This document shows positions 1 to 7,812 of a stretch of DNA of 38,025 nt, piece after piece. The DNA lies in NCBI GenBank assembly GCA_017609525.1, contig JAFCDT010000008.1, forward strand, positions 1 through 38,025, in the 5' to 3' direction. This stretch comes from Candidatus Woesearchaeota archaeon (lineage in GTDB: Archaea > Nanobdellota > Nanobdellia > SCGC-AAA011-G17 > JACPNG01). Position numbers and translations under genes: made by a program. The notes beneath the pieces are model-generated. The model did not search any database and was not told the DNA's origin. It saw nothing but the letters and a program-made list of their open reading frames with translations. Within the stretch, counting starts at the first letter, position 1, and each line of letters starts with the position of its first letter.

Positions 1-45
1 TAAATAGAAAACTTTTTAAAGAAAAATTAAAGAAAACTTACTAAA

Positions 46-255
46 ATGACTAAGAAAGTTGGTTCTACAGGAAGATTTGGAGCAAGGTATGGAAAGAAGG
101 TAAGAAGAAAAGTTTTGGATATTGAGAAAATACAAAGAAAACCGCATCAGTGTCCTTATTGTTCAAGCTTAAGAGCTAAAAGAATAGCTTCAGGAATTTG
201 GTATTGTAAAAAATGTGATGCTAAATTTACCGGGAGGGCTTATACTGTAAAATGA
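46..255 (+). CDS. rpl37ae: 50S ribosomal protein L37Ae
   Basis: This is a 69-residue basic protein of the large ribosomal subunit, found in archaea and eukaryotes. The N-terminal half is rich in Lys, Arg and Gly ([20 protein letters not shown]), as in L37Ae. A C4 zinc ribbon follows, with CPYC at about residues 36-39 and CKKC at about 54-57. Length and motif order match the family. Its stop overlaps the start of rpoP (ATGA), so it is the first gene seen of a transcription/translation operon. A weak TATA-like run (about 9-21) lies upstream, close to the window edge. Confidence 0.97.
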   Translation: MTKKVGSTGRFGARYGKKVRRKVLDIEKIQRKPHQCPYCSSLRAKRIASGIWYCKKCDAKFTGRAYTVK

Positions 256-389
256 AATCATACAAATGTTTTGATTGCGGGGCAAGCGTAAAACAAGATT
301 ATCTTAAGAAGAAAATCAGATGCCCTTATTGTGGAGGAAAGATATTATATAAACCCAGAACTGTTGTATCTAAAGTAAAAGCAAGATGA
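252..389 (+). CDS. rpoP: DNA-directed RNA polymerase subunit P (Rpo12)
   Basis: This 45-residue zinc-ribbon protein has a CFDC pair at residues 6-9 and a CPYC pair at 24-27. The tail [13 protein letters not shown] strongly resembles the conserved C-terminus of archaeal RpoP. The protein is the small Rpo12 subunit (eukaryotic Rpb12 homologue) that helps hold the Rpo3/Rpo10/Rpo11 assembly platform. It overlaps L37Ae by 4 bases and prefoldin beta by 4 bases, so it is translationally coupled on both sides. Archaeal genomes often pair L37Ae with RpoP. The call rests on motif, length and neighbours together. Confidence 0.95.
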   Translation: MKSYKCFDCGASVKQDYLKKKIRCPYCGGKILYKPRTVVSKVKAR

Positions 390-712
390 AGAAGGAAATT
401 GAAGAAAAAATAAACCAGCTACAGATTATTGAACAAAATCTACAAGAATTTTTTATGCAAAAGCAAAACTTTCAGAATCAACTAATGGAAGTAAATTCTG
501 CTTTAGGGGAATTAAATAAAAGCAAAGATGATTGTTATAAGCTAGTTGGAAATGTGATGTTTAAAGAAAAAAAGGAAAATTTAATTAAGGAATTAAAGAA
601 TAAAAAAGATATTCTAGATTTAAGAATTAAAAACATAGAAAAACAAGAAAAAAAAATAAAGGAACAAGCAACTGAACTACAAAAAGAGGTTGTTAGTTCA
701 ATGGAAAAATGA
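386..712 (+). CDS. pfdB: Prefoldin subunit beta
   Basis: This 108-residue protein is almost wholly alpha-helical, with long Lys/Glu-rich heptad runs at both ends. A short hairpin region around residues 48-60 contains the family-like segment CYKLVGNVMF. That is the beta-prefoldin plan: two coiled-coil arms joined by beta-hairpins. Prefoldin (alpha2 beta4) captures unfolded proteins and delivers them to the thermosome. Archaeal pfdB commonly follows rpoP, sometimes with pcc1 between them; no pcc1 is present here. The gene overlaps rpoP upstream and the UPF0147 gene downstream by 4 bases each. Confidence 0.93.
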   Translation: MKKEIEEKINQLQIIEQNLQEFFMQKQNFQNQLMEVNSALGELNKSKDDCYKLVGNVMFKEKKENLIKELKNKKDILDLRIKNIEKQEKKIKEQATELQKEVVSSMEK

Positions 713-945
713 TGGGCGAGGCAGTAAATCTTTTGATACAGATTGAAGAGGATATGACTGTTCCGAAAAATATTAGAACAAAAATTAGAGAGGCCATTTC
801 TATTTTAAATAGTGATGATGAAGAAGCAATAAAATTGGATAGATCTTTACAACACTTGGATGGCCTGACTGATGACCCCAGTGTGCCGAGCTATACCCGG
901 GCACAGATATTAAATATTGTTAGCCTATTAGAGAGTAATGAATAG
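709..945 (+). CDS. UPF0147 family protein
   Basis: This 78-residue acidic helical protein contains the family-like segments EEDMTVPKNIRTKI (about 13-26) and DDPSVPSYTRAQI (about 55-67), typical of archaeal UPF0147. The biochemical function of the family is not known to me. Conserved linkage to prefoldin beta suggests a role in protein folding or translation, but that is inference. It starts inside the pfdB stop (ATGA overlap) and is the last gene of the L37Ae-rpoP-pfdB operon. A second in-frame Met follows directly, so the exact start is uncertain by one codon. Confidence 0.9.
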   Translation: MMGEAVNLLIQIEEDMTVPKNIRTKIREAISILNSDDEEAIKLDRSLQHLDGLTDDPSVPSYTRAQILNIVSLLESNE

Positions 946-950
946 AAATC

Positions 951-960
951 TTTATATATT
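951..960 (+). promoter_or_regulatory. TATA box for sepF
   Basis: The sequence TTTATATATT lies 36-45 bases before the ATG at 996. Transcription starting about 25 bases downstream would begin near 983-986 and leave a short leader. This argues against an upstream in-frame ATG at 960, which falls inside the box. Confidence 0.7.
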
Positions 961-995
961 TGTTCATTATTTTTAAATACTACTGGAGTTTTAGG

Positions 996-1394
996 ATGAA
1001 ACGAGTGATTTCACAACTTAGGGATAAATTTCTTGGTAAAGGTGCTAATGTTGACTATAGTGATTTAGATGAGGAAGACTATTTAGAGATTGACGCTGGC
1101 AAGGATATTGGAACTAAACAAAAAATCGTTGTTAAACCTTTTGTTGTCGAGGAATTTGCTCATGTTAAACCTGCATTAGATGCTCTTAGAGAGGGCTATA
1201 CTATTGCTTTGATTAATATTAAGCCAATAAAAGATAAGGACATTGTTGAATTAAAAAGAGCAGTTAATAAATTAAAAAAAACATGTGATGCTATTGAAGG
1301 TGATATTGCTGGTTTTGGTGAGGATTGGATTGTTGTAACTCCAAATTTCGCAGAAATTTACAGGACTAAACAGATTGAAGAATTGGAGGAGTAA
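996..1394 (+). CDS. sepF: Cell division protein SepF (DUF552)
   Basis: This 132-residue protein has an N-terminal amphipathic helix (MKRVISQLRDKF), an acidic linker, and then the SepF core. The core contains KIVVKPFVVEEF and GYTIALINIKPI and ends with the strand WIVVTPNFAEIY. SepF is the membrane anchor of FtsZ in archaea: the helix binds the membrane and the dimeric core binds the FtsZ tail. FtsZ itself is encoded at 16.9 kb in this window. The ATG at 996 is chosen over 960 because the 12 extra residues would be encoded by the promoter and would hide the membrane-binding helix. Confidence 0.92.
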   Translation: MKRVISQLRDKFLGKGANVDYSDLDEEDYLEIDAGKDIGTKQKIVVKPFVVEEFAHVKPALDALREGYTIALINIKPIKDKDIVELKRAVNKLKKTCDAIEGDIAGFGEDWIVVTPNFAEIYRTKQIEELEE

Positions 1395-1402
1395 TTCTTT
1401 TT

Positions 1403-1579
1403 ATGATTGAACTAAAAGAATTTACAAAAGAGGAGAGGCTTATTCTGGGTTTGGACATAATTAAGTTTTATAGAGACAAGAAAAGAGGACTCACTAAAGC
1501 TCGGGAAAAACAATTTAAAACTAAACTAAAAGCATTAAAGAAAAAGAGGGACAAGTATCTAAAGGAACTAAAAGGTTAA
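1403..1579 (+). CDS. Small basic helical protein of unknown function
   Basis: The 58-residue ORF begins with an ATG 8 bases after the sepF stop and is very rich in Lys (about a third of residues in the C-terminal half). Its predicted form is one or two helices with no Cys, membrane segment or recognisable motif. Position and spacing suggest cotranscription with sepF. I do not recognise a family. It could bind nucleic acid or an acidic partner, but composition alone cannot show that. Confidence 0.6.
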   Translation: MIELKEFTKEERLILGLDIIKFYRDKKRGLTKAREKQFKTKLKALKKKRDKYLKELKG

Positions 1580-1605
1580 TTCTCTTTCTTCTATTTTTGC
1601 AAACC

Positions 1606-1666
1606 TTTATATATAAGTTTTATTTCTTTTAATAAATATTAAAAATTGTATAAATATTAAAAATGT
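1606..1666 (+). promoter_or_regulatory. Promoter with tandem direct repeat before the ABC-operon regulator
   Basis: A TATA box (TTTATATATA, 1606-1615) is followed by two identical copies of TAAATATTAAAAAT at 1633-1646 and 1651-1664. The copies are 18 bases apart and the second runs into the start codon at 1663. The expected transcription start lies between or beside the copies. A tandem repeat just downstream of the TATA box is a plausible operator for autorepression by the GbsR-like product. AT-richness makes chance more likely than in a balanced genome. Confidence 0.5.
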
Positions 1667-2154
1667 TAAAACTTGATGAAATAGACAAAGATTTTATTGA
1701 ATTTTATCAGTCTATGGGTGAGGCCCATGGCATGGATAATTTGTTAACAAAAATCTTTGCCATACTTTATATTAAATCAAAGGAAGTAGCTATGGAAGAT
1801 TTAGCAAAAGAAACTGGCTATAGTTTAGCTACAATAAGTAACAAAATCAAATTTTTCGAGAACTTTGGCATAATTTCAAAGACCAATAAGCCTGGAACAA
1901 GAAAAATCTTTTTACGTGTAGACAATGATATGTTAAAAATTTTAAAAGAAACCTTAATGAAAAAACAACAATATGGAATCAATACTGCTAAGTCTAAACT
2001 TCCCACAATAATTAAAAAACATAAATCAAAAGCAAAAACTCTAGAACAAAAAAGAAAATTGAGAGTAATCGAAAACTATTATAATCAGGTTTTAAAGATT
2101 GAAAAGGTCTTTAAAGATTTTATAGGGAAACTCAACCAATTAGAAAATGAATAA
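1663..2154 (+). CDS. GbsR/MarR-like winged-helix transcriptional regulator
   Basis: This 163-residue protein starts with a helical segment (FIEFYQSMGEAHGMDNLLTKIFAILYI) and then a winged helix: EVAMEDLAKETGYSLATISN is the recognition region (about 41-60) and KTNKPGTRKIFLRV is the wing. A long Lys-rich helical C-terminus probably dimerises. The HGM...KI.AILYI pattern is characteristic of GbsR-type MarR regulators. It overlaps the ABC ATPase gene by 8 bases, so it is the first gene of the exporter operon and likely controls it. No effector can be deduced. Confidence 0.85.
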   Translation: MLKLDEIDKDFIEFYQSMGEAHGMDNLLTKIFAILYIKSKEVAMEDLAKETGYSLATISNKIKFFENFGIISKTNKPGTRKIFLRVDNDMLKILKETLMKKQQYGINTAKSKLPTIIKKHKSKAKTLEQKRKLRVIENYYNQVLKIEKVFKDFIGKLNQLENE

Positions 2155-2836
2155 AAACATTATAAGATTGGATAGTGTATGGAAAATATATAAAATGGAT
2201 GAGGTAGAGGTTCCTGCTTTGCGTGGTTTGGACCTAACTGTTAAAAAAGGAGAATTTTTGGCTGTTCTTGGTCCTAGTGGAAGTGGAAAAAGCACTGCAT
2301 TGAATATGATTGGCAGTCTAGACACACCCACTAAAGGAAAGATCTATCTGGATGGCATAAATATTTCCACTTTAAACGAATCAGACCTAGCCCAGTTAAG
2401 AGGAAGGAAGGTTGGTTTTATTTTTCAGGTATTTAATTTAATTCCAAGTTTAGATGCTGTTGGCAATGTGGCTTTGCCAATGGTATTTCAGGGAGTTTCC
2501 AGAGAAAGCAGGATTAAAAGAGCCAAAAATCTTTTGATTAAACTTGGATTGGGGCATAGGCTAACGCACAAACCAAGCCAACTAAGTGGAGGAGAAAGAC
2601 AAAGGGTTGCAATTGCCAGATCCTTAGCTAATGATCCAGAAGTAATCCTTGCTGACGAGCCTACTGGAAATTTAGACTCCAAATCTGGATTAGAGGTTAT
2701 GGAAATATTAAAGAACCTGCACAAAAAAGAAAATAAAACAGTGATTTTGGTTACACATGACCAGAAGCTGGTAAGATATAGCCAAAGAATCTGCTATTTA
2801 ATGGATGGGAAAATTATAAAAACTAGAAGGATGTGA
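2147..2836 (+). CDS. ABC transporter ATP-binding protein, MacB/LolD type
   Basis: This 229-residue ATPase has Walker A GPSGSGKST (about 42-50), Q-loop FIFQVFNLIP (about 91-100), signature LSGGERQRVAIARS (about 146-159), Walker B VILADEPTGNLD (about 166-177) and the H-loop VTHD. The NLIPSLDAVGNVALPM stretch is typical of the MacB/LolD/FtsE branch, which powers mechanotransmission permeases rather than solute channels. It is encoded between its regulator and the exported and permease subunits. With two permeases downstream it probably forms a heteromeric complex that moves a lipid, peptide or lipoprotein-like substrate at the cell surface. Confidence 0.95.
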   Translation: MNKNIIRLDSVWKIYKMDEVEVPALRGLDLTVKKGEFLAVLGPSGSGKSTALNMIGSLDTPTKGKIYLDGINISTLNESDLAQLRGRKVGFIFQVFNLIPSLDAVGNVALPMVFQGVSRESRIKRAKNLLIKLGLGHRLTHKPSQLSGGERQRVAIARSLANDPEVILADEPTGNLDSKSGLEVMEILKNLHKKENKTVILVTHDQKLVRYSQRICYLMDGKIIKTRRM

Positions 2837-2843
2837 TAATGCT

Positions 2844-4220
2844 ATGAAAAAAGGGGCTTTTTTGTTAATATTTTTAGTATGCATGATTTCTGTTATGGCT
2901 ATTGAACAGGATACAACAAGCAGCTGGCTTAATAGAACAAGCAGTGTAGGAAATTACCCCCAAATTGATGTTGTTTCTTTAAAGTATGAACCCTATCCAG
3001 TTGAACCAGGGCAGTACTTTACTCTGTGGTTAAAGATTAAAAATTTAGGCAATGTAAAGGCAGATAATGTCGAGGTTGAACTAATTGAAAAAGAGCCATT
3101 TTCAATTGGAGAAAATAAACAAATAATTGGAAGTTTGGGCAGCAGACAGGAATATTTATTGAAGTTTGAGAATATTAAAGTTAGCGAGGATGCTGTTGAA
3201 GGAGATAACACTTTAGAGATTAGATCAACAGCTGGCGGAGGTTATTCTAATGAATTTAAGATTAAGAAGATAGATATAAGGATACAGAGTGTTAGCCCTG
3301 TTTTAGATATTTCTGTTAAATCTGAACCTGAAATGATCCCGCAAGGAGGAACTGCAAACATTACCTTAACTCTAAAGAATACTGCCAAGTCTCTGCTGAA
3401 GGACATAACTGTTAAATTAAATTTGCCTGATGAATTAGTTCCTGTTAATTCTGTTGCTGAAAAGAAGATAGACAGAATTAAACCAGGATTTGAAAAAGAT
3501 CTTAGCTTTAATATTCTTGCTTTGTCTGATGCTGCTGCTAAGGCATATAAAGTTGGAATGAATATTACCTATTATGATGAAATTGGCAATGTTTATGACA
3601 AAGATAATGTGATGGGTTTGTTGGTTGGTTCTAGCCCCGAGTTTGCAATTTATGTTGGGGATAATGAGATTTTGAAAAGGGGGGAGGTTGGAAATATTTT
3701 CTTTGACGTTTATAATATTGGACCAAGCGATATAAAATTTGTTAATATAGAGCTTATTCCTACTAAAAATTACGATGTTGTTTCTGTTCCCAAACTCTAC
3801 TTAGGCAATATTGATTCTGATGACTATGAAAGCGGGGAATTTAAGGTTTATGTTAATCGTTGTTTCATGTGCGAGAATGAAATTAAATTCAAAGTTTTTT
3901 TAGAATATAGTGACAGCTATAATAATCAAAAACAAGAAATCATTTATGTTCCTTTAAAACTTTATTCTGGGAAAGAAATTAAGGCATTTGGTTTGAGGAA
4001 GGTTGGAAATGGCTATTCTCCCATAATCTATCTGATTGTTATAATATTTATATACCTAGCTTACAAGGGCTATAGGAAAGAAAAGGAATTGCCCAAGGCA
4101 TTGAAGTATGCGGCTCTTCGTATGCTTACTTATGTTGTTAAATTTGTACGCAAGCTTAGGTGGAGGTACATTAAAAGAGTACCAAGGAAACTAAAGCACT
4201 TTTTCAGAAGCTTACGATGA
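2844..4220 (+). CDS. Exported CARDB/COG1361-like protein with C-terminal membrane anchor
   Basis: This 458-residue protein has a signal peptide (residues 1-19, cleavage plausible after MISVMA). At least three Ig-like beta repeats follow, of the kind found in CARDB or S-layer-associated proteins; segments such as YFTLWLKIKNLGNVKADNVEVELI and TANITLTLKNTAKSLLKDITVKL show the pattern. A single transmembrane helix (SPIIYLIVIIFIYLAYKGY) precedes a basic cytoplasmic tail of about 50 residues. It sits between the ATPase and permease genes and overlaps the first permease by 4 bases. By position it resembles an external adaptor of a MacB system. A CxxC at MCEN may form an extracellular disulfide. Confidence 0.8.
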   Translation: MKKGAFLLIFLVCMISVMAIEQDTTSSWLNRTSSVGNYPQIDVVSLKYEPYPVEPGQYFTLWLKIKNLGNVKADNVEVELIEKEPFSIGENKQIIGSLGSRQEYLLKFENIKVSEDAVEGDNTLEIRSTAGGGYSNEFKIKKIDIRIQSVSPVLDISVKSEPEMIPQGGTANITLTLKNTAKSLLKDITVKLNLPDELVPVNSVAEKKIDRIKPGFEKDLSFNILALSDAAAKAYKVGMNITYYDEIGNVYDKDNVMGLLVGSSPEFAIYVGDNEILKRGEVGNIFFDVYNIGPSDIKFVNIELIPTKNYDVVSVPKLYLGNIDSDDYESGEFKVYVNRCFMCENEIKFKVFLEYSDSYNNQKQEIIYVPLKLYSGKEIKAFGLRKVGNGYSPIIYLIVIIFIYLAYKGYRKEKELPKALKYAALRMLTYVVKFVRKLRWRYIKRVPRKLKHFFRSLR

Positions 4221-5446
4221 TAGCAGATTATTTTATTTATTCTTTTAATGGTATAAGAAATAGAAAACTAAGATCATGGATGACTGTAACCGGTATATTT
4301 ATTGGAATATTTGCTGTTGTTTCTTTATTAAGTCTGAGCGATGGTTTAAAGAATGCAATTAACAGCCAGTTTGAGAGTGTGGGTGCAGATAGGATAATTG
4401 TTAAGCCTGGGGGAGGAGACTTTGCTGGTTCAACTCCTGTTACAGGTGAGTGGTCTGCCGCCAAACTTTACGAAGATGATTTGGATGTGGTTAAAAAAAC
4501 AAAAGGGGTAGATCTTGCTATTGGAATAATAATACAAAACGGAAAGGTTGAGTTTAATGATGAGGTAAAGTATCTTAATATTGGCGGAGTTCCTACTGGT
4601 AAAGATGTTCAGGAGATGGCAGATAAAACAGATTTTTTACAAGTATCAGATGGGAGATTTTTTAAAGAGGGGGATCGAAATAGGGCGATTATTGGCCATG
4701 GAATGATGAATGACCTCTTTGGTAAAAGTCTTAAGGTTAGAGATACAATTTTAATAAAAGATGAGAAATTTAAAGTTATTGGAGTTTTTAAGAAATCGGG
4801 AAATCCAGTTAATGATTACGTTGTTAGGATACCAATAGAGGATGCAAGAGAACTATTTGATTTAGAAGAGGAAGGGCTTTCTACTATTATGGCAGTTACA
4901 AATAAAGGATTAGATCCAGAAATTGTTAAGAAAAATATTGAGAAAGAATTAAGAGAACATAGGGATGTTAAGGAAGATGAAGAGGATTTCACTGTTACAA
5001 CTTCAAAACAACTTATCCAAGGTTTTAATACTATACTGGATGTTGTCCAGTTTGTTATTGTTGGAATTGCAGCAATAAGTTTGCTGGTTGGAGGCATTGG
5101 TATAATGAATACTATGTATACCAGTGTTTTGGAAAGAACCAAGGAAATAGGAACTATGAAAGCCATTGGTGCTAGAAACAAAGACATTCTTACAATTTTT
5201 ATGATTGAATCTGGATTTTTTGGATTGGTTGGTGGTTTTATAGGAACTGTTCTTGGGCTTTTAATGAGCAAGGGCGTTGAATTTGGAGCCGCTAGTGCTG
5301 GTTTTGACATATTAAAGGCATCTGTTAGTCCTTTTTTAGTGATTGGTGCTTTGTTATTTTCGTTCTTAGTTGGATGTGTATCTGGGATATTTCCAGCTAT
5401 GAAAGCTGCTAAATTAAAACCCGTGGATGCTTTGAGGTATGAATAA
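4217..5446 (+). CDS. ABC transporter permease, MacB/FtsX family (first copy)
   Basis: The 409-residue protein has the MacB order. An N-terminal transmembrane helix (about 20-42, after RKLRSWMTVTGIFIGI) is followed by a periplasmic-like MacB_PCD domain of about 220 residues. The C-terminal FtsX domain has three helices, starting VVQFVIVGIAAISLLVGGIGIMN. The coupling region LERTKEIGTMKAIGARNKDI and the terminal PAMKAAKLKPVDALRYE are diagnostic. It overlaps the upstream exported protein gene by 4 bases, and its last base is the first base of the second permease gene. Confidence 0.95.
   Translation: MIADYFIYSFNGIRNRKLRSWMTVTGIFIGIFAVVSLLSLSDGLKNAINSQFESVGADRIIVKPGGGDFAGSTPVTGEWSAAKLYEDDLDVVKKTKGVDLAIGIIIQNGKVEFNDEVKYLNIGGVPTGKDVQEMADKTDFLQVSDGRFFKEGDRNRAIIGHGMMNDLFGKSLKVRDTILIKDEKFKVIGVFKKSGNPVNDYVVRIPIEDARELFDLEEEGLSTIMAVTNKGLDPEIVKKNIEKELREHRDVKEDEEDFTVTTSKQLIQGFNTILDVVQFVIVGIAAISLLVGGIGIMNTMYTSVLERTKEIGTMKAIGARNKDILTIFMIESGFFGLVGGFIGTVLGLLMSKGVEFGAASAGFDILKASVSPFLVIGALLFSFLVGCVSGIFPAMKAAKLKPVDALRYE
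5066..5152 (+). repeat. Near-identical tract shared with the second permease (6271-6357)
   Basis: Bases 5066-5152 and 6271-6357 differ at only 4 of 87 positions, including perfect runs of 26 and 40 bases. The tract encodes the FtsX helix start and coupling segment. The match includes third codon positions, although the two permeases are well diverged elsewhere. This suggests gene conversion or a recent exchange between the paralogues. Confidence 0.8.
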
Positions 5447-6648
5447 TGAATCAATATGTTAGATTAAGCTGGGAAAGCATAAAACATAGGAAGGTTAGAT
5501 CTTGGTTAACTATGTTGGGAATATTTGTTGGTATTGCTTCTATTGTTGCCTTGATTAGTTTGGGTCAAGGAATGAGTAATGTGGTTAATGAGCAGTTTGA
5601 AATGATGGGCGTTGATAAGATAATGATAATGCCTGGTCAAAATCTTCAAAGTATGGGATTGGCTGGAGAGGTGCTGTCGGAAGACGATGTTGAATTTATT
5701 GAGAAAATTAAAGGTGTAAAGTTGGTTGCTCCTATGTTATATAAAACTGTAAGGTTGAAATATAAGGATCAGATGGAGTTTGGTTTTGTTATAGGTTTGC
5801 CGACAGACGAAAGCATGGATATTATTATGAGTATGGGAAATTTTAATATTGAAAATGGAAGAAAACTAGAAAAAAAAGATAAAAATAAGGCAATGGTTGG
5901 TTGTAGACATACTAATGGAGACTTATTTGATAAAAAAGTTAGAATCGGGGATAAAATATATGCAGAAGATCAAGGATATACTGTTGTTGGTTCAATGGAA
6001 TGTATTGGTAGCAAACCCGATGATGGACAAATTTATATCCCTTTAGATTCTGCAAGGGATTTACTTAATGAGCAGACGAAAATAGATGCTATGTATGTTC
6101 AGGTTAAAGATGGATTTAATCCTAGCGAGGTTGCTGAAACAATTAAGAAAAAGATGAGAAAAGATAGGGATTTAGAAAAAGGGGAGGAAAATTTTAACAT
6201 ACAAACCTCTGAACAGTTAATGGAATCTTTTGGAGTCATTCTCGGTGTTGTACAGGCAGTTTTGATTGGTATTGCAGCAATAAGTTTGCTGGTTGGCGGT
6301 ATTGGAATAATGAATATTATGTATACCAGTGTTTTGGAAAGAACCAAGGAAATAGGAGTTATGAAAGCTGTGGGTGCGAGAAATAAGGATATAATGATGA
6401 TCTTCCTGATTGAGTCTGGTATGATGGGCTTGGGGGGAGGGGCTATTGGAGTAGTTATTGGTATAGCTATTGGAAAGTTTATTGAGTCAATTGCTGCTAA
6501 GACAGGTTATGTTTTTTTAAAGATAACTTTTGATCCTGGGTTGATTATTGGTGCTCTGGCTTTTTCTTTTGTTGTGGGTGCTTTATCTGGTTTATTGCCT
6601 GCCAGAAGGGCTGCAAAATTAAAACCTGTGGATGCTCTGAGATACTAG
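5446..6648 (+). CDS. ABC transporter permease, MacB/FtsX family (second copy)
   Basis: This 400-residue paralogue of the preceding permease has the same domain order: an N-terminal helix after RKVRSWLTMLGIFVGI, an extracellular MacB_PCD domain, and three C-terminal FtsX helices. The shared motifs are LERTKEIGVMKAVGARNKDI and ARRAAKLKPVDALRY. The extracellular domain is much less similar to its partner than the FtsX part. That fits a heterodimeric permease whose two halves face a shared substrate. Its 3' end overlaps the convergent guanylate kinase gene by 30 bases. Confidence 0.95.
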   Translation: MNQYVRLSWESIKHRKVRSWLTMLGIFVGIASIVALISLGQGMSNVVNEQFEMMGVDKIMIMPGQNLQSMGLAGEVLSEDDVEFIEKIKGVKLVAPMLYKTVRLKYKDQMEFGFVIGLPTDESMDIIMSMGNFNIENGRKLEKKDKNKAMVGCRHTNGDLFDKKVRIGDKIYAEDQGYTVVGSMECIGSKPDDGQIYIPLDSARDLLNEQTKIDAMYVQVKDGFNPSEVAETIKKKMRKDRDLEKGEENFNIQTSEQLMESFGVILGVVQAVLIGIAAISLLVGGIGIMNIMYTSVLERTKEIGVMKAVGARNKDIMMIFLIESGMMGLGGGAIGVVIGIAIGKFIESIAAKTGYVFLKITFDPGLIIGALAFSFVVGALSGLLPARRAAKLKPVDALRY

Positions 6649-7212
6649 CTTTTTTAATAATTTCTTATCTTTTTCAAATATAATTGCTTCTATTTCTTTT
6701 AAGTTTTCTTCTGGTTTTTTTGATGTGTCCAGAATGTATTGATATTTTTTAGCTATTTCTAATTCTTTTTTAATTGATCTTAATCTTGCCTTTTCATTTG
6801 GATCTCCTTTTTTCTCTATTCTTTTCTTAAGTATTTCAAATGGAGGTGATAAAAAGATAGTTATTATTTTTTCTGGAAGTTTGTCTTTATTTTTCATCAA
6901 AGTTAAAAATCCCTGGACGTCTATTACAAGTATGGGTATTTTATCTTCTTCTATTACTGAGTAGAGATCTTTTTTTTGGGTACCATAGTAATCTGTATGA
7001 ACTTTGGCAATTTCAAGAAACCTTTCCTTATTTTCAAATTCTTTCTTTTTTAAGAAGTGATAATCTTTGCCATTAACCTCTCCGGGTCTTGGTTTTCTAG
7101 AAGTAGATGTAATTACTCTTTTAAGGTTGTGGTGTTTTGCTAATAGTAAATTGACCTGGGTGTTCTTTCCTGATTGAGAAGGCCCTGAAATGATGACAAC
7201 CTTTTCTTTCAT
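6619..7212 (-). CDS. gmk: Guanylate kinase-like nucleotide kinase
   Basis: This 197-residue P-loop kinase has GPSQSGKNT at residues 10-18, then the guanylate kinase GMP-binding segment STSRKPRPGEVNGKDYHFL (about 36-54), and VLVIDVQG corresponding to the family D-V-Q-G motif. The expected reaction is GMP + ATP to GDP + ADP. The P-loop departs from the common GPSGxGK form, with Gln at the fourth position and Asn before the Thr, but Lys and the final Thr are kept. Its ATG overlaps the MscS stop (ATGA), so it is the second gene of that pair. The last ten codons lie antisense to the permease end. Confidence 0.88.
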   Translation of the reverse strand: MKEKVVIISGPSQSGKNTQVNLLLAKHHNLKRVITSTSRKPRPGEVNGKDYHFLKKKEFENKERFLEIAKVHTDYYGTQKKDLYSVIEEDKIPILVIDVQGFLTLMKNKDKLPEKIITIFLSPPFEILKKRIEKKGDPNEKARLRSIKKELEIAKKYQYILDTSKKPEENLKEIEAIIFEKDKKLLKKLVSQSIHRF

Positions 7213-7736
7213 TTTTTCTTTATTATCCCTTCTTTTGTTATTAATGAATTTGGGATATGAATGACTTCTTTATCTTTATTTTCAATTTTTGTTTCTAACA
7301 AATTAATTTCTATTACTTTTCCTTCTAGGTTTTTTACTTTTATTTTATCTCCGACATTGATTTTGTTTTTTTTATGAATTATAAATCCCGAGATTATATT
7401 TGGCACAAAATCTTTTATTGATAATAAAATTGTTGTAACGATTACTACCATAATTCCTATAAATATAACATAGAGAATCTTGGTTGTTATTCCTAATTGG
7501 TTTAGTGCCAGGATTATTGTTATGAAATAAATTAAGTATTTTAATGTTCCTGAGATTATGTTTTCTATTGGTAATTTTATGTTTAGTTTTGTTTTGAGGA
7601 TCTTATTTACTTCTAATTCTTTTAGAAGTTTTTTTGTTAGTTTGCTTAGTATATTAGCTACTATTATTCCTGCCAAAAACAGTATTATTGCAGCTATGGT
7701 TCTTAGAAGGGTGTTATTTATTTCAATTAGATTCAT
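7209..7736 (-). CDS. Minimal MscS-family mechanosensitive channel
   Basis: The 175-residue membrane protein has three hydrophobic segments: LRTIAAIILFLAGIIVANIL, LKYLIYFITIILALNQLGI, and the pore-lining type segment ending VPNIISGFII. The MscS beta domain follows (INVGDKIKVKNLEGKVIEINLLETKI) with the family-like IHIPNSLI. It stops soon after the beta domain and lacks the C-terminal alpha/beta domain that forms the cage in full-length MscS (about 286 residues). Small archaeal MscS-like proteins of this size are known. It probably releases solutes on osmotic downshift. It is cotranscribed with the downstream guanylate kinase gene. Confidence 0.85.
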   Translation of the reverse strand: MNLIEINNTLLRTIAAIILFLAGIIVANILSKLTKKLLKELEVNKILKTKLNIKLPIENIISGTLKYLIYFITIILALNQLGITTKILYVIFIGIMVVIVTTILLSIKDFVPNIISGFIIHKKNKINVGDKIKVKNLEGKVIEINLLETKIENKDKEVIHIPNSLITKEGIIKKK

Positions 7737-7812
7737 TGTGCAATTAAATATCTTATTTAGTTTAAAAAGATTATGGAAAACTATTTAAAAATGGTAAGCC
7801 ATATTACTAGTT

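Noticed and set aside
4816-5454. 212-codon minus-strand frame
   Set aside because: It is fully antisense to the first ABC permease, with no recognisable motif; long antisense frames are common opposite hydrophobic genes.
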